Of a DNA stretch of 64,000 bases, positions 34,063 through 45,414 are shown in pieces. Under the pieces are notes generated by a model that saw only the letters and a list, made by a program, of their open reading frames with translations, had not been told where the DNA came from and ran no database searches. The position numbers were made by a program, and so were the translations under genes. Source of the stretch: Zavarzinia aquatilis (GTDB taxonomy: Bacteria; Pseudomonadota; Alphaproteobacteria; Zavarziniales; Zavarziniaceae); assembly GCF_003173035.1 (NCBI RefSeq), contig NZ_QGLE01000004.1, forward strand, positions 1 to 64,000, read 5' to 3'. How positions within the stretch are numbered: the stretch's first letter is position 1; each line of letters begins with the position of its first letter.

Positions 34063-35361
34063 TCATTCGGTGGCGATCGTGTCGGCCAGCGCCGAAGCCG
34101 GGGCGAGGACGAGGCCGCGCGCCTCCAGCCCGGCGGCCCAGCTGGCGATACGCTCGATCGAGCCAGGATAGTCGGAGGCAATGCCGATGGCGGCGCCGTT
34201 CTGCCGCGCGAAACGCTCCAGCTCGGCGAGGCGGGCATCGACGGCCGCACGGGTCGGCGTCGCGTCGATGAAGCGGGTGGCGACGGCGCGCGGCAGGCCC
34301 ATGTGGCCGGCGACGGCGGGAATGGCCGACTGCTCGGCGGTGCGGCTGTCGACGATCATCAGCCCGCGCGCCTTCAGCAGCGTCGCGGTTGCCTGAACGG
34401 CCCCGGCGTCGGCGGTGTAGCGCGAGCCCATATAGGTCATGACGCCGACATAACCCGTGGTGCGCGCCAGCGTCCATTCGAGGCGCGAGCGGTTGTCGGC
34501 CGCGGACAGATTCGTCATCAGCGCCTTGGGGCCGGGATCGCTGGTCGGGAAATCGACCGGCTCCATCGGCACCTGGATCAGCAATTCGTGGCCGCCGGCC
34601 CGGGCCCGCGCCGACCATTCGTCGAGATTCCGGGCATAGGGCGTGAAGGCCAGGGTGACATCGGGCGGCAGCTTGTCGATCGCCTCGGCGGAGGTCGATT
34701 CCTTGAGACCGAGACCGGCGACGATGATCGCGATGCGCGGCCGGGCGGTCTTGTCGCCGAAGGGCCGCGCATAGACCTGCCAGGGCTGGCGCCCATCAGG
34801 CCCGACGACAGGCAGCAGACCGTCACGGCCGTTTTCCACCAGGGCGGGATCGGGCGCGGGCGCCAGGGCAATGCCGCCGGGCGAAGCCGCCGGGGCCGAT
34901 ACCGGGGCGTCCCCGGCATCGGTGGACGGCGCCACGGGCGCGGGGGCCGGCTCGGTGCTTGCGGGTTGGGGGGCGGGGGCCGGAACAGCCTCGGGCGCAG
35001 GCGCAACGCCCTGCCCGTCGTGCTGGACAGGGGCCTCCGCCGGCGGGGGCGGAACTGCTGGCGCCGCGACCGGCTCGGGCGGCGGCAGCACCTGTTCGGG
35101 GGCGGGCGCGGCGTGGGGAACGGCGACTGCCGGCTCCGCCTCGGCGGCGGCTTCGGCCTTCGGGGCGGGGGGCAGGGCGACGATGACGCCGCCGCCCGGG
35201 CCGTCGCTCCCGGTGACCGCGGCCCAGGCAATCAGCCCGCCGATCGCGGCCACCGCGAGCATGACCGCCAGCGGCAGCACGGCGGGCCGCCGCGACGGCG
35301 CTCCCGATACCGGGCGATCTGCGGCGGGCGGTGCCGCCGGGCGATCCTGCTCCGGGTTCAC
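34063..35361 (-). CDS. Divergent polysaccharide deacetylase family protein (YibQ-like)
   Basis: This is a 432-residue protein. One N-terminal membrane anchor (VLPLAVMLAVAAIGGLIAWA) is followed by a Pro/Ala-rich spacer at about 60-180, which probably spans the periplasm. A C-terminal NodB-like domain follows (RPRIAIIVAGLGLKES, VTLAFTPYARN, GHELLIQVPMEP, YVGVMTYMGSRYT). The divergent family is usually found next to envC and ctpA, as here, suggesting a peptidoglycan or envelope role. The catalytic state of the deacetylase site is uncertain. Confidence 0.87.
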   Translation of the reverse strand: MNPEQDRPAAPPAADRPVSGAPSRRPAVLPLAVMLAVAAIGGLIAWAAVTGSDGPGGGVIVALPPAPKAEAAAEAEPAVAVPHAAPAPEQVLPPPEPVAAPAVPPPPAEAPVQHDGQGVAPAPEAVPAPAPQPASTEPAPAPVAPSTDAGDAPVSAPAASPGGIALAPAPDPALVENGRDGLLPVVGPDGRQPWQVYARPFGDKTARPRIAIIVAGLGLKESTSAEAIDKLPPDVTLAFTPYARNLDEWSARARAGGHELLIQVPMEPVDFPTSDPGPKALMTNLSAADNRSRLEWTLARTTGYVGVMTYMGSRYTADAGAVQATATLLKARGLMIVDSRTAEQSAIPAVAGHMGLPRAVATRFIDATPTRAAVDARLAELERFARQNGAAIGIASDYPGSIERIASWAAGLEARGLVLAPASALADTIATE

Positions 35362-35371
35362 CGCGGCGCCG

Positions 35372-36679
35372 TCAGTTGGCGATCTTGCCGTCGACCACCT
35401 TCAGCGTGGCGATCTGGGCGAGCGCCTGGTCGAGCTGCACGTCCTTGGCCCGGTCTTCCGGGATTTCCTCGGCGCTGCGCGGCGCCTCGGTCGCGCCGCC
35501 GGCCCCGTTGCCCTCGCTGTCACCCTGCAGGTGGTTGGGCAGATCCGCTTCCGAGCGCATCTGCGGCACGTCCTCGGGCTTGGCGCCGTCGGGCAGGGGC
35601 TGGAGCACCTGCTTGTCCGGCTCGATGCCCTTGGCCTGGATCGAACGACCCGACGGCGTGTAATAGCGGGCCGTGGTCAGGCGCAGGGCGCCCTGGTTGG
35701 GCAGCGGGATGATGGTCTGGACCGAGCCCTTGCCGAACGACCGGGTGCCCATGATCAGGGCCCGCTTGTGGTCCTGCAGGGCGCCCGCGACGATTTCCGA
35801 GGCCGAGGCCGAGCCGCCGTTGATCAGGACGACGACCGGCTTGCCGGCCATCAGGTCGCCCTGGGTGGCGCTGTAGCGCGAGACGTCGTCGGGCTTGCGC
35901 CCCCGTGTCGAGACGATTTCGCCCCGGTCGAGGAATTCGTCGGAAATCGCGATGGCCTGGTCGAGCAGGCCGCCCGGATTGTTGCGCAGGTCAAGGACGA
36001 CGCCCTTGACCTTGTCCGGGCCGATTTCCTTGGACAGATCGGCGATGGCCTTCTTCACCCCGGCGTCGACCTGTTCGTTGAACTGGGTGACGCGGACATA
36101 GATCACGTCGCCCTCGCGGCGCGAGCGGACGGCGCGGATCTTGATCACGGCGCGGGTCAGGGTCAGGTCGAAGGGCTTGGCGATGCCTTCGCGCTTGACC
36201 GAGATGACGATCTTGGAATCCACGGGCCCGCGCATCTTCTCGACCGCTTCCTGCAGCGTGAGGCCGAGCACGTCCTTGCCGTCGAGCGAGACGATATAGT
36301 CGCCGGTCTTGAGGCCCGCGCGGGAAGCGGGGGTCTCGTCGATCGGCGTCACCACCTTGACGAAGCCGTTTTCCATCGTGACCTCGATGCCGAGGCCGCC
36401 GAATTCGCCGCGGGTCTGCACCTGCATGTCGCCGAAGGCCTTGGCGTTCATGTAGCTGGAGTGCGGGTCGAGCGAGGCGAGCATCCCGTTGATCGCGGCT
36501 TCCACCAGCTTCTCGTCGGTCACTTCGTCGACATAGTCGCTCTTGACCCGTTCGTAGACGTCGCCGAACAGGTTCAGCTGACGATAGGTCTCGGCGGAGC
36601 CGGCCTGCACGCACATGGGAATGGCTGCACCCGTCGCAAAGGCGAGGAAGGCCACGACTGCTCGATTCATTCGCATCAT
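35372..36679 (-). CDS. ctpA: C-terminal processing peptidase, S41 family
   Basis: This is a 435-residue exported serine protease. A signal or anchor (VVAFLAFATGAAIPMCVQAG) is followed by a PDZ domain (about 90-175, GGLGIEVTMENGFVKVV, LKTGDYIVSLDGKDV). The S41 domain has the catalytic Ser in LINGGSASASEIVAG and the Lys in SFGKGSVQT, plus LDLRNNPGGLL. It acts in the periplasm on C-termini, in many bacteria on peptidoglycan hydrolases. Its start overlaps the envC-like stop by 4 nt. The C-terminal tail is acidic and low complexity. Confidence 0.94.
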   Translation of the reverse strand: MMRMNRAVVAFLAFATGAAIPMCVQAGSAETYRQLNLFGDVYERVKSDYVDEVTDEKLVEAAINGMLASLDPHSSYMNAKAFGDMQVQTRGEFGGLGIEVTMENGFVKVVTPIDETPASRAGLKTGDYIVSLDGKDVLGLTLQEAVEKMRGPVDSKIVISVKREGIAKPFDLTLTRAVIKIRAVRSRREGDVIYVRVTQFNEQVDAGVKKAIADLSKEIGPDKVKGVVLDLRNNPGGLLDQAIAISDEFLDRGEIVSTRGRKPDDVSRYSATQGDLMAGKPVVVLINGGSASASEIVAGALQDHKRALIMGTRSFGKGSVQTIIPLPNQGALRLTTARYYTPSGRSIQAKGIEPDKQVLQPLPDGAKPEDVPQMRSEADLPNHLQGDSEGNGAGGATEAPRSAEEIPEDRAKDVQLDQALAQIATLKVVDGKIAN

Positions 36680-37965
36680 CCGCTTACCCTAGTCGCACCG
36701 GATATCAGCCAGGGGGTCAGATCCACCGGCTCTCCGTCGTGCCTCAGCTCGACATACAACACCGGCCGGGCGCCGTCACGGGCGCTTTCCATCTGACCGA
36801 CCGGTTCGCCCGCCAAAACCTTCTGACCGACCGTCACGTCGATCCGTGCCATCCCCGCAAGCAGCAGATGATACCCGTCGCCTTGCGACAGGATCAAGAG
36901 CTGCCCGTAACCCGAAAACACTCCGGCGAAGGCGACATCCGCCGCCGCGGGCGCCGTGACCTGCGCATCGGGCCTGGTCGCGATGCGGAACCCGCGCGAG
37001 GTCAGGCCATTGGCCTGGCGGTCGCCGAACCGGGTGGTGATCTCGCCCGCCGCCGGCCAGGCCAGCTTGCCCTTCAGGCTGGAAAAGCGGGCCATGACCG
37101 CGGGCCGCGCGGGCGCCGCCGGGGTCGCCGGTTCGGCGGTGACGGCGGCGACCTGCCCGGGCTTCGACGCCGCGGCCTGTTCCGCCTCTTGCGCCGCCGC
37201 GCGCTCGGCTTCGGCGGCGGCGGCGGCGGCCTCACGCTCGCGCCGCGCCTTCTCGACCGCGGCCAGCAGGTCCTCGACCGATTTCGCCTTGGCCGCCAGC
37301 TGGTCGACCCGTTTCGTCTCGGCCTCGACCAATGTGTCGAGGCGCTTGCTGTCCTCGGCCTTTTTCGCCAGCAGCCGGTCGATTTCCACCCGCTCGTCCG
37401 CGAGCGAGGCGAGGGTGGCGCCCAGCCGCACCCGGTCGGTGGCGAGGCGGGCGCGCAGCGCGGTCAGCGAGGCGAGATCGCGGCTCAGGGTGACGGCGCG
37501 GCTGCGCAGCTCGGGCACCAGATCGCGCAGCACGGTGCCGGTATGGGCCAGTTCGACCGCAGTCTGGCGCCGCGCCATCAGGAGGACGGGGGGCCGGCGC
37601 GACAGGCGGGTGAGGGCGCCCAGCAGGCGCGACAGGGCGGCGCGGCGATCCGACAGGGCGGCCAGCTTCTCGGCCTCCGAGGCGCCGAGTTCCGCCAGCC
37701 GACGCTCGATCGCGTCGGCGTCGGCCTCCTGCTGGCGCAGGGTGGCGGCGCGCTGGACGAGCTGGGCCTTCAGCGTGGCGACCTCGTCGGTCAGGCGGGC
37801 ACGCTCGCCCGCGACTTCGGCCTGACGCTTGCGCGCGGCCTCCAGTTCCGACTGGACGGCGCGCAGGTCGTCCGGGCTGGCGTCCTGACCGAGGGCGGTG
37901 GCGCAGGGGCCGGCCGCCAGGGTCAGGGCAAGGGCGAGGGTCAGGCCGGCCTTAGGCGCGGGCAC
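36676..37965 (-). CDS. envC: Murein hydrolase activator EnvC family protein
   Basis: This is a 429-residue exported protein. It has a signal peptide (LTLALALTLAAGPCATALG), a long coiled coil (about 30-260 with LEAARKRQAEVAGERARL and AEDSKRLDTLVEAE) and an Ala-rich linker. The C-terminal LytM domain (about 305-425) reads LAWPAAGEITTRFGDRQANG and ends YVELRHDGEPVDLTPWL. The zinc-ligand set of active M23 peptidases is incomplete (GYHLLLAGM in place of the usual YAHL), as in EnvC activators. It would activate septal amidases. The 5' end overlaps gpmI by 14 nt, and ctpA overlaps its 3' end. Confidence 0.9.
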   Translation of the reverse strand: MPAPKAGLTLALALTLAAGPCATALGQDASPDDLRAVQSELEAARKRQAEVAGERARLTDEVATLKAQLVQRAATLRQQEADADAIERRLAELGASEAEKLAALSDRRAALSRLLGALTRLSRRPPVLLMARRQTAVELAHTGTVLRDLVPELRSRAVTLSRDLASLTALRARLATDRVRLGATLASLADERVEIDRLLAKKAEDSKRLDTLVEAETKRVDQLAAKAKSVEDLLAAVEKARREREAAAAAAEAERAAAQEAEQAAASKPGQVAAVTAEPATPAAPARPAVMARFSSLKGKLAWPAAGEITTRFGDRQANGLTSRGFRIATRPDAQVTAPAAADVAFAGVFSGYGQLLILSQGDGYHLLLAGMARIDVTVGQKVLAGEPVGQMESARDGARPVLYVELRHDGEPVDLTPWLISGATRVSG

Positions 37966-39547
37966 GGCGTTCGGGCAGGGCTGCGGCGTCGGCCTGGGCC
38001 GGCACCAGCAGGCTGTTCCCGGTCATCGCCGCGGGCTGCGGCAGACCGAGGAAGGGCAGCAGGGTGGGGGCGATATCGGCCAGCCGGCCGTCGCCGAGGG
38101 CGACCTCGCTCCGCGCATTGAACAGGAAAGCCGGCACCAGATTGGTGGTGTGGGCGGTATAGGCGCCATGGGTTTCCGGGTCGACCATCTGTTCGATATT
38201 GCCGTGGTCGGCGGTGACCAGCATGACGCCGCCGGCCGCCTCGACCGCCGCCGTCAGCCGGCCGAGGCAGGCGTCGATGGTTTCGACCGCCTGGATCGCC
38301 GCGTCCATGATGCCGGTGTGGCCGACCATGTCGGGATTGGCGAAATTGACGACGATGAGGTCGTAAGTCTTGCCGGCGATCGCCTCGACCAGCCGGTCGG
38401 TCACTTCCCGGGCCGACATCGCCGGGGCGAGGTCATAGGTCGCGACCTTGGGGCTGTTGATCAGGATGCGATCCTCGCCCTCGAACACCGTTTCTTCGCC
38501 GCCGTTGAAGAAGAAGGTGACATGGGCGTATTTCTCGGTCTCGGCGATGCGCAGCTGGGTCTTGCCGGCCTTGGCGACCACGGCGCCCAGCGGGTCTTCC
38601 ACCCGCTCAGCCGGGAAGATGGCCGGCACAAAGCCGTTCAGCTGGCTGGAATATTCGACCATGCCGGCGATGCCCGCGAACTGCGGCAGGCGCGCCCGGG
38701 GGAAACCGTCGAAATGGGGATCGAGCAGGGCGACGAGGATTTCACGCGCCCGGTCGGCGCGGAAATTGGCCATGATCAGGCCATCGCCATCGTGCATCCC
38801 GCGATAATGGCCGATGGCGGCCGGCTTCACGAATTCGTCGGTCACGCCCTCGGCATAGGAGGCTTCGATGGCCGCCCGCGCGCTGGCGGCGGCGACACCC
38901 TCGGCCTCGACCATGGCCTTGAACGCGAGGCCGACGCGGTCCCAGCGCTTGTCGCGGTCCATGGCGAAATAGCGGCCCGAGACGGTGCCCATGCTCCAGT
39001 CCGGCACGCCATCGAGGGAAGCCTCGAAATCGGCGAGGAACTCGAGCGCGCTCTTGGGCGGCGTGTCGCGCCCGTCGAGGAAGCCGTGGACGATGACCTT
39101 CAGGCCATGGCCCGAGGCGATGCGGACCAGCGCGGCCATGTGGTCCTGATGGGAATGGACGCCGCCGGGCGACAAGAGGCCGAGAATATGCAGGGCGCCG
39201 CCTTTGGCCTTGGTCGCCTCGATCGCCTTCAGCAGCACGGCATTCTCGGCCAGCGTGCCGTCGGACACCGCCTGGTCGATGCGCGGCAGATCCTGCATGA
39301 CGACGCGGCCGCCGCCCAGATTCATGTGGCCGACCTCGGAATTGCCCATCTGGCCTTCCGGCAGGCCGACCGACAGGCCGGAGGTGCGGATCAGGCTGTG
39401 CGGGCAGGTTTCGAGCAGGCGGCTGTAGTTCGGCGTCTTCGCCTTCGCGATCGCATTGTCGTCCCCGCCCTCGCGCCAGCCCCAGCCATCGAGGATGCAC
39501 AGCACCACCGGCTTCTGCGGGATCACGGAAAGGGTTGCGTCGGTCAT
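37952..39547 (-). CDS. gpmI: 2,3-bisphosphoglycerate-independent phosphoglycerate mutase
   Basis: This is a 531-residue cytoplasmic enzyme interconverting 3- and 2-phosphoglycerate with two Mn ions. It has CILDGWGWRE, catalytic Ser70 in EGQMGNSEVGHMNLGGGR, HSHQDHMAALVRIA, the DGRDTPPKSALEFL loop, NFRADRAREI, VNFANPDMVGHTGI and VTADHGNIEQM. Length fits (about 510-550). It sits between rlmH and envC, a common alphaproteobacterial order. Confidence 0.97.
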   Translation of the reverse strand: MTDATLSVIPQKPVVLCILDGWGWREGGDDNAIAKAKTPNYSRLLETCPHSLIRTSGLSVGLPEGQMGNSEVGHMNLGGGRVVMQDLPRIDQAVSDGTLAENAVLLKAIEATKAKGGALHILGLLSPGGVHSHQDHMAALVRIASGHGLKVIVHGFLDGRDTPPKSALEFLADFEASLDGVPDWSMGTVSGRYFAMDRDKRWDRVGLAFKAMVEAEGVAAASARAAIEASYAEGVTDEFVKPAAIGHYRGMHDGDGLIMANFRADRAREILVALLDPHFDGFPRARLPQFAGIAGMVEYSSQLNGFVPAIFPAERVEDPLGAVVAKAGKTQLRIAETEKYAHVTFFFNGGEETVFEGEDRILINSPKVATYDLAPAMSAREVTDRLVEAIAGKTYDLIVVNFANPDMVGHTGIMDAAIQAVETIDACLGRLTAAVEAAGGVMLVTADHGNIEQMVDPETHGAYTAHTTNLVPAFLFNARSEVALGDGRLADIAPTLLPFLGLPQPAAMTGNSLLVPAQADAAALPERRARA

Positions 39548-39587
39548 GGCGGGGAACCTTGGTAACGATCAGGACTTAACAAATAAC

Positions 39588-40055
39588 TCACGCCCGGTGA
39601 TATGGATGCCCGTCGATGATGGTGGCGGCGCGGTATAGCTGCTCTGCAAGCATCGCACGGACCATCAGGTGGGGCCATGTCGCAGGGCCGAAGGAATAGC
39701 AGAAGGCCGCCTTCTTGCGAATATTCTCGTCGTGCCCGTCGGCGCCGCCGATCAGGAAAGCCACTTTCCCGGCGCCCTGATCGCGGAAACGCTCCAGCTT
39801 GCCCGCCAGGGCTTCGGACGACAGCACCTCGCCCCGTCCGTCCATGGCGACGATGGCCGCGCCGGGGGGCACGGCCGCCAGCAGCAATTCGCCCTCGCGC
39901 TTCTGGCGGGCGGCGCCCGCCATGCGCTTCTCCTCGACCTCGACCAGCTCGATGGCGGGTTTCAGCCGCGCCGAATAGGTCTCGAACAGCAGGCGTTCCG
40001 GGTCCTTGGCCCCGAACCGCCCGACCGCGAGGATGGACAGTCTCAGGCCCAGCAT
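39588..40055 (-). CDS. rlmH: 23S rRNA (pseudouridine-1915-N3)-methyltransferase RlmH
   Basis: This is a 155-residue SPOUT methyltransferase with a C-terminal knot. It has LRLSILAVGRFGAKDPERLL, IVAMDGRGEVLSSE, the SAM-binding loop VAFLIGGADGHDENI, and the C-terminal HLMVRAMLAEQLYRA and GHPYHRA. ATG 40055 was chosen as the start of RlmH homology. It follows rsfS by 19 nt, the conserved rsfS-rlmH pair involved in 50S subunit biology. Confidence 0.95.
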   Translation of the reverse strand: MLGLRLSILAVGRFGAKDPERLLFETYSARLKPAIELVEVEEKRMAGAARQKREGELLLAAVPPGAAIVAMDGRGEVLSSEALAGKLERFRDQGAGKVAFLIGGADGHDENIRKKAAFCYSFGPATWPHLMVRAMLAEQLYRAATIIDGHPYHRA

Positions 40056-40074
40056 CTTCGGTCGTCGCCGGCGA

Positions 40075-40818
40075 TCACTCTTCGCCGGGGCGGAAATCCG
40101 CCTGCCACATCTTCTCCAGCTTGTAGAAATCGCGGACTTCCGGCCGGAACAGATGGACGATGACATCGCCCGCGTCGATCAGCACCCAGTCGCCGGCCGA
40201 CTTGCCCTCGGTCCGGCAGGGGCCCAGCTTCGCCTCGTCCACCGCCTTGACGACGTAATCGGCGAGGGCGGTCACCTGACGGCCCGAACGGCCGTTGGCG
40301 ATCACCATGTAATCGGCGATGGACGACTTGCCGGCGAGGTCGATGCTCAGGATTTCTTCCGCCTTGTTGTCGTCCAGCGTCTTCACGACGAGGTCGAGCA
40401 GGGCGCGGGCGGCATCGCTGGCCGGGGCCGGCTTCTTCTTCGCCCGCGACTTCGGCTTCTTGCGCTCGGCTTCCATGTCGACGGCGATCAGCACCGCCTC
40501 GGTCTCGGCCGGGGCGGTCTTGCGGACGCGGATGCGCTTCGGCTTCTCGGCCGGGGCTTCCGCCTCGGGCTCGGGCGCCGCATCGGCCTTTTTGGCGCGG
40601 ACGCGCTTCGGCTTTTCCGCCGGGGCCTCGGCCTCGGCTTCGAGCGGGGCGGCGGCTTCGGCCTTTTTGGCGCGGCTGCGCTTCGGCTTTTCCTCGGCGG
40701 CGGGCGCCGCTTCGGCTTCGGCCGCCTTCAGGCGCTTGGCCGGTTTCTTCTTGGGTGCGGTGTCTTCGGCGGGGGCGGCGATGATCGCGTCCTCGACGGT
40801 TTTCTTGCGCGGAGCCAG
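40075..40818 (-). CDS. rsfS: Ribosome silencing factor RsfS with Lys/Ala/Glu-rich N-terminal extension (CTG start proposed)
   Basis: The conserved core (last 110 residues: LLDLVVKTLDDNKAEEILSI, SSIADYMVIANGRSGRQV, GDWVLIDAGDVIVHLFRPE) is RsfS, which binds L14 and blocks subunit joining. The frame continues upstream without a stop to the nadD TAG at 40831. In that stretch a perfect AGGAGG (40832-40827) stands 8 nt before CTG 40818. The 108 extra codons encode a basic/acidic repeat (EKPKRSRAKK, EKPKRVRAKK, EKPKRIRVRK) with the same codon style as neighbours. The internal GTG 40494 and ATG 40476 have no Shine-Dalgarno. If CTG is not used, the gene is 40075-40494. Confidence 0.8.
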   Translation of the reverse strand: MAPRKKTVEDAIIAAPAEDTAPKKKPAKRLKAAEAEAAPAAEEKPKRSRAKKAEAAAPLEAEAEAPAEKPKRVRAKKADAAPEPEAEAPAEKPKRIRVRKTAPAETEAVLIAVDMEAERKKPKSRAKKKPAPASDAARALLDLVVKTLDDNKAEEILSIDLAGKSSIADYMVIANGRSGRQVTALADYVVKAVDEAKLGPCRTEGKSAGDWVLIDAGDVIVHLFRPEVRDFYKLEKMWQADFRPGEE

Positions 40819-40830
40819 GGTCGGGTCCTC

Positions 40831-41448
40831 CTAGAGATCCGCGGCCCGTGCGGCGGCGCGCAGGGCGGTGGCGGATGCGGGGTTCAGTTTCATGGTCACG
40901 AAGGCCCAGGCCGGGGGCCGGTCGTATTTCAAATGGCGGCGGGCGTTGCCGCCGCGCCGCACGGCGGCGAAGCGATGCGCGGCCGGGCCGCCCAATGCCG
41001 CCAGAGAATAGGTAGGCCGGTCGAAGACGGCAACGGCGACATCGCCGAAGATGCGCCGCCAGTCGCGCCAGCGATGAATGGTGGCGAGATTATCCGCCCC
41101 CATCAGCCAGACGAAACGCGCCCTCGGGAAACGCTTCCGCAGGGCCCGGATGGTCTGGGCGGTATAGACTGTGCCCAGCCGCGTCTCGATATCGGTCACC
41201 AGCACCCTGGGGTGGCGGGCGATGGCCCCGGCCGAGGCGAGACGGGCGGCCAGCGGCGCCATGTCCGCCGCCGATTTCAGCGGGTTCTGCGGCGAGACCA
41301 GCCACCACACCCGGTCGAGGCCGAGATGGCGCAGCGCGGCGAGGCTCAGGTCCCGGTGCCCGTCATGGGCGGGATTGAACGAGCCGCCGAACAGGCCAAT
41401 GGCAAGGCCCCGCGCTTCCCCCGCGATCTTCAGACGGCCGAGGCTCAA
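40831..41448 (-). CDS. nadD: Nicotinate-nucleotide adenylyltransferase
   Basis: This is a 205-residue NadD, which makes deamido-NAD from nicotinate mononucleotide and ATP. The nucleotidyltransferase signature is [44 protein letters not shown] and the C-terminal SATALR (ISxTxIR-like) are present. The start is TTG 41448, which overlaps the proA stop as TTGA; no in-frame ATG exists before the signature. The stop is followed at once by the strong Shine-Dalgarno of rsfS. Confidence 0.93.
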   Translation of the reverse strand: MSLGRLKIAGEARGLAIGLFGGSFNPAHDGHRDLSLAALRHLGLDRVWWLVSPQNPLKSAADMAPLAARLASAGAIARHPRVLVTDIETRLGTVYTAQTIRALRKRFPRARFVWLMGADNLATIHRWRDWRRIFGDVAVAVFDRPTYSLAALGGPAAHRFAAVRRGGNARRHLKYDRPPAWAFVTMKLNPASATALRAAARAADL

Positions 41449-42734
41449 GGTCGGATCTGGCCCGTGCCGCGCACCAGATATTTCATCGTGGTCAGCTGTT
41501 CGGCGCCGACCGGGCCGCGGGCGTGCAGCCGGCCGGTGGCGATGCCGATCTCCGCCCCGAAGCCGAATTCGCCGCCATCGGCGAATTGGGTCGAGGCATT
41601 GAGGGCGACGATGGCGGAATCGACCCCGGACAGGAAGGCTTCGGCCGCCGCCGCGTCCTCGGTCACGATGGCGTCGGTGTGATGGCTGCCGTGGCGCTCG
41701 ATATGGGCGATGGCGTCGCTAACACCATGCACCAGCTTCATGGCGACGATGGGCTCGAGATATTCCGTGTCCCAGTCGGCCTCCGCCGCCGGCTTCACCC
41801 GGGGGTCGACACCTTGGGTCGCCGCGTCGCCCCGGACTTCGCAGCCGGCGTCGAGCAGCATCCGGGCGAGCGGGGCGAGCTGGTCCTTCGCGGCCTCGTC
41901 CACCAGCACGGTCTCGGCCGCGCCGCAGACGCCGGTGCGGCGCAGCTTGGCATTGCGCACGATGGTCAGCGCCTTTTCGGGATCGGCGCCGCCGTCGACA
42001 TAGACATGGTTGTTGCCGTCGAGATGGGCGAGCACGGGCACCCGCGCGTCGGACTGCACGCGCGCGACCAGCGACTTGCCGCCGCGCGGCACGATCACGT
42101 CGATCAGCCCCTGCGCCGTCAGCATGGCGCCCACGGCCGCGCGGTCGGCCACCGGCACCAGCTGGACCGCGTCCGCCGGAACACCAGCCGAGGCCAGCCC
42201 CGCGACAAAGGCGGCATGAATGGCGCGCGACGAATTCAGCGCCTCCGAGCCGCCGCGCAGGATGACGGCATTGCCCGAACGGACACAGAGCGCGCCGGCA
42301 TCCGCCGTCACATTGGGCCGGCTTTCATAGACGATGCCGATGACGCCGATGGGCACCCGCACCTGCTGGATGCGCAGGCCATTCGGCCGCTCCCATTCGG
42401 CGGCCACGGTATTCACCGGATCGGCGATCCCGGCGACCGCCTCGACCCCGGCGGCGATGCCCTCGATCCGGGCCTCGTTCAGCATCAGGCGGTCGAGCAG
42501 GGCATGGGTCAGGCCCAGGGACCGGCCGCGTTCCATGTCGATCGCATTGGCGGCGAGAATGGCAGGGGCGGCGGCGCGGATGGCGGCGGCCCCGGCGCGC
42601 AGCGCGGCGGTGCGCGCCTCCGCGTTCAGGCTGGCCAGCACGCGGGCGGCGGCGCGGGCGCGCTTCGCCATGTCGGTGACGAGGCTTGCGGCGTCGAGGG
42701 CGGTTTCGGTCTTTTCGGCGGTTGCGTCGCGCAT
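41445..42734 (-). CDS. proA: Glutamate-5-semialdehyde dehydrogenase (gamma-glutamyl phosphate reductase)
   Basis: This is a 429-residue ALDH-superfamily enzyme for step two of proline synthesis. It has [62 protein letters not shown], the catalytic Cys in [18 protein letters not shown], and [20 protein letters not shown]. It lies 4 nt downstream of proB and overlaps nadD, so it belongs to the obgE-proB-proA-nadD-rsfS run. Confidence 0.97.
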   Translation of the reverse strand: MRDATAEKTETALDAASLVTDMAKRARAAARVLASLNAEARTAALRAGAAAIRAAAPAILAANAIDMERGRSLGLTHALLDRLMLNEARIEGIAAGVEAVAGIADPVNTVAAEWERPNGLRIQQVRVPIGVIGIVYESRPNVTADAGALCVRSGNAVILRGGSEALNSSRAIHAAFVAGLASAGVPADAVQLVPVADRAAVGAMLTAQGLIDVIVPRGGKSLVARVQSDARVPVLAHLDGNNHVYVDGGADPEKALTIVRNAKLRRTGVCGAAETVLVDEAAKDQLAPLARMLLDAGCEVRGDAATQGVDPRVKPAAEADWDTEYLEPIVAMKLVHGVSDAIAHIERHGSHHTDAIVTEDAAAAEAFLSGVDSAIVALNASTQFADGGEFGFGAEIGIATGRLHARGPVGAEQLTTMKYLVRGTGQIRP

Positions 42735-42738
42735 TTTT

Positions 42739-43887
42739 CTATCCGTCGATCGCGAGATCGTCGCGGTGGATCATCTCGTCCCGGCCACGGTAGCCGAGGA
42801 TATGCTCGATTTCACCGGATTTGTGCCCGGCGATGGCGCGCGCGTCCTCGGCGCCGTAAGCGATCAGGCCCCGGCCCAGCGCCCGTCCCTCCGGGCCGAC
42901 CACCATCACGGCATCGCCCCGGCTGAACTCGCCCTCGACCGCGCGGACACCCGCCGGCAGCAGGCTCTTGCCTTGGGCGAGGGCACGCGCCGCGCCTTCG
43001 TCGACCACCAGCCGGCCCTTGGGGCCAAGGCTGCCGCCGATCCACATCTTGCGCGCCTGGCGCGGGCTGCGGTCGGCGAGGAACCAGGTGCAGTTGGCAC
43101 CGCTCTCCAGCGCGGAAATCGGCCGCTCGACCTGGCCTGCGCAGATCACCATGGAACAGCCGGCGGCCAGCGCGACGCGCGCCGCCTCGACCTTGGTGAT
43201 CATGCCGCCGGTGCCGACGCCGGAGACCGGCTCGCCCGCCATCGCCTCGATCTCGGGCGTGATGCCGGTGACGACATCGAGCCGGCGCGCGCTCGGATCG
43301 GTGTTCGGGTTGGCGGTATAAAGGCCGTCGATGTCGGAAAGAAGGACCAGGCAGTCGGCGGTGGCGAGTTCGGCCACCCGGGCCGCCAGCCGGTCGTTGT
43401 CGCCATAGCGGATTTCCGAGGTGGCGACCGTGTCGTTCTCGTTGATCACGGGGACGGCGCCGAGGCGCAGCAGGGTCGCCATGGTGCTGCGGCCGTTCAG
43501 ATAACGCCGCCGGCTCTCGGTATCGTCGAGGGTCAGCAGGATCTGCGCCGTGGTCAGGCCGTGTTCGCCCAGCACATCCTGCCAGGCATGGCTCAGGCGA
43601 ATCTGGCCGACGGCGGCCGCCGCCTGCTTTTCCTCGAGTTTCAGCACGCCCTTGGGCAGGCCGAGATGGCGCCGGCCGAGGGCTATCGCTCCGGAAGAGA
43701 CGATGACGACATCCTGGCCGCGCGCCTTGATCGCGGCGACGTCGGCGGCGATACCTTCCAGCCATTGGCGGCGCAGCTTGCCGCTGGCCTGATCGACCAG
43801 CAGGGCCGAGCCGATCTTGACGACGATGCGCCCGGCCGCCTGCAGGCGGTCGCGGCTGGAAAGGGGATTGGTTTCGACGATGCTCAT
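42739..43887 (-). CDS. proB: Glutamate 5-kinase
   Basis: This is a 382-residue enzyme for step one of proline synthesis. The amino-acid kinase domain (about 15-260) has [68 protein letters not shown] and [16 protein letters not shown]-terminal PUA domain (about 280-375: [38 protein letters not shown]) follows, as in E. coli ProB. ATG 43887 is preferred over an in-frame GTG at 43914. Proline feedback control is known for the family. Confidence 0.97.
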   Translation of the reverse strand: MSIVETNPLSSRDRLQAAGRIVVKIGSALLVDQASGKLRRQWLEGIAADVAAIKARGQDVVIVSSGAIALGRRHLGLPKGVLKLEEKQAAAAVGQIRLSHAWQDVLGEHGLTTAQILLTLDDTESRRRYLNGRSTMATLLRLGAVPVINENDTVATSEIRYGDNDRLAARVAELATADCLVLLSDIDGLYTANPNTDPSARRLDVVTGITPEIEAMAGEPVSGVGTGGMITKVEAARVALAAGCSMVICAGQVERPISALESGANCTWFLADRSPRQARKMWIGGSLGPKGRLVVDEGAARALAQGKSLLPAGVRAVEGEFSRGDAVMVVGPEGRALGRGLIAYGAEDARAIAGHKSGEIEHILGYRGRDEMIHRDDLAIDG

Positions 43888-43941
43888 GACGCTGCCCCGG
43901 AGGCGGGATGACACGGGTAAGGGTTCAGTCCTTGCCGTGCG

Positions 43942-45384
<1,443 letters not shown>

Positions 45385-45414
45385 GGTTTGCTCCTATCTC
45401 TCGTAACCGCGCGA

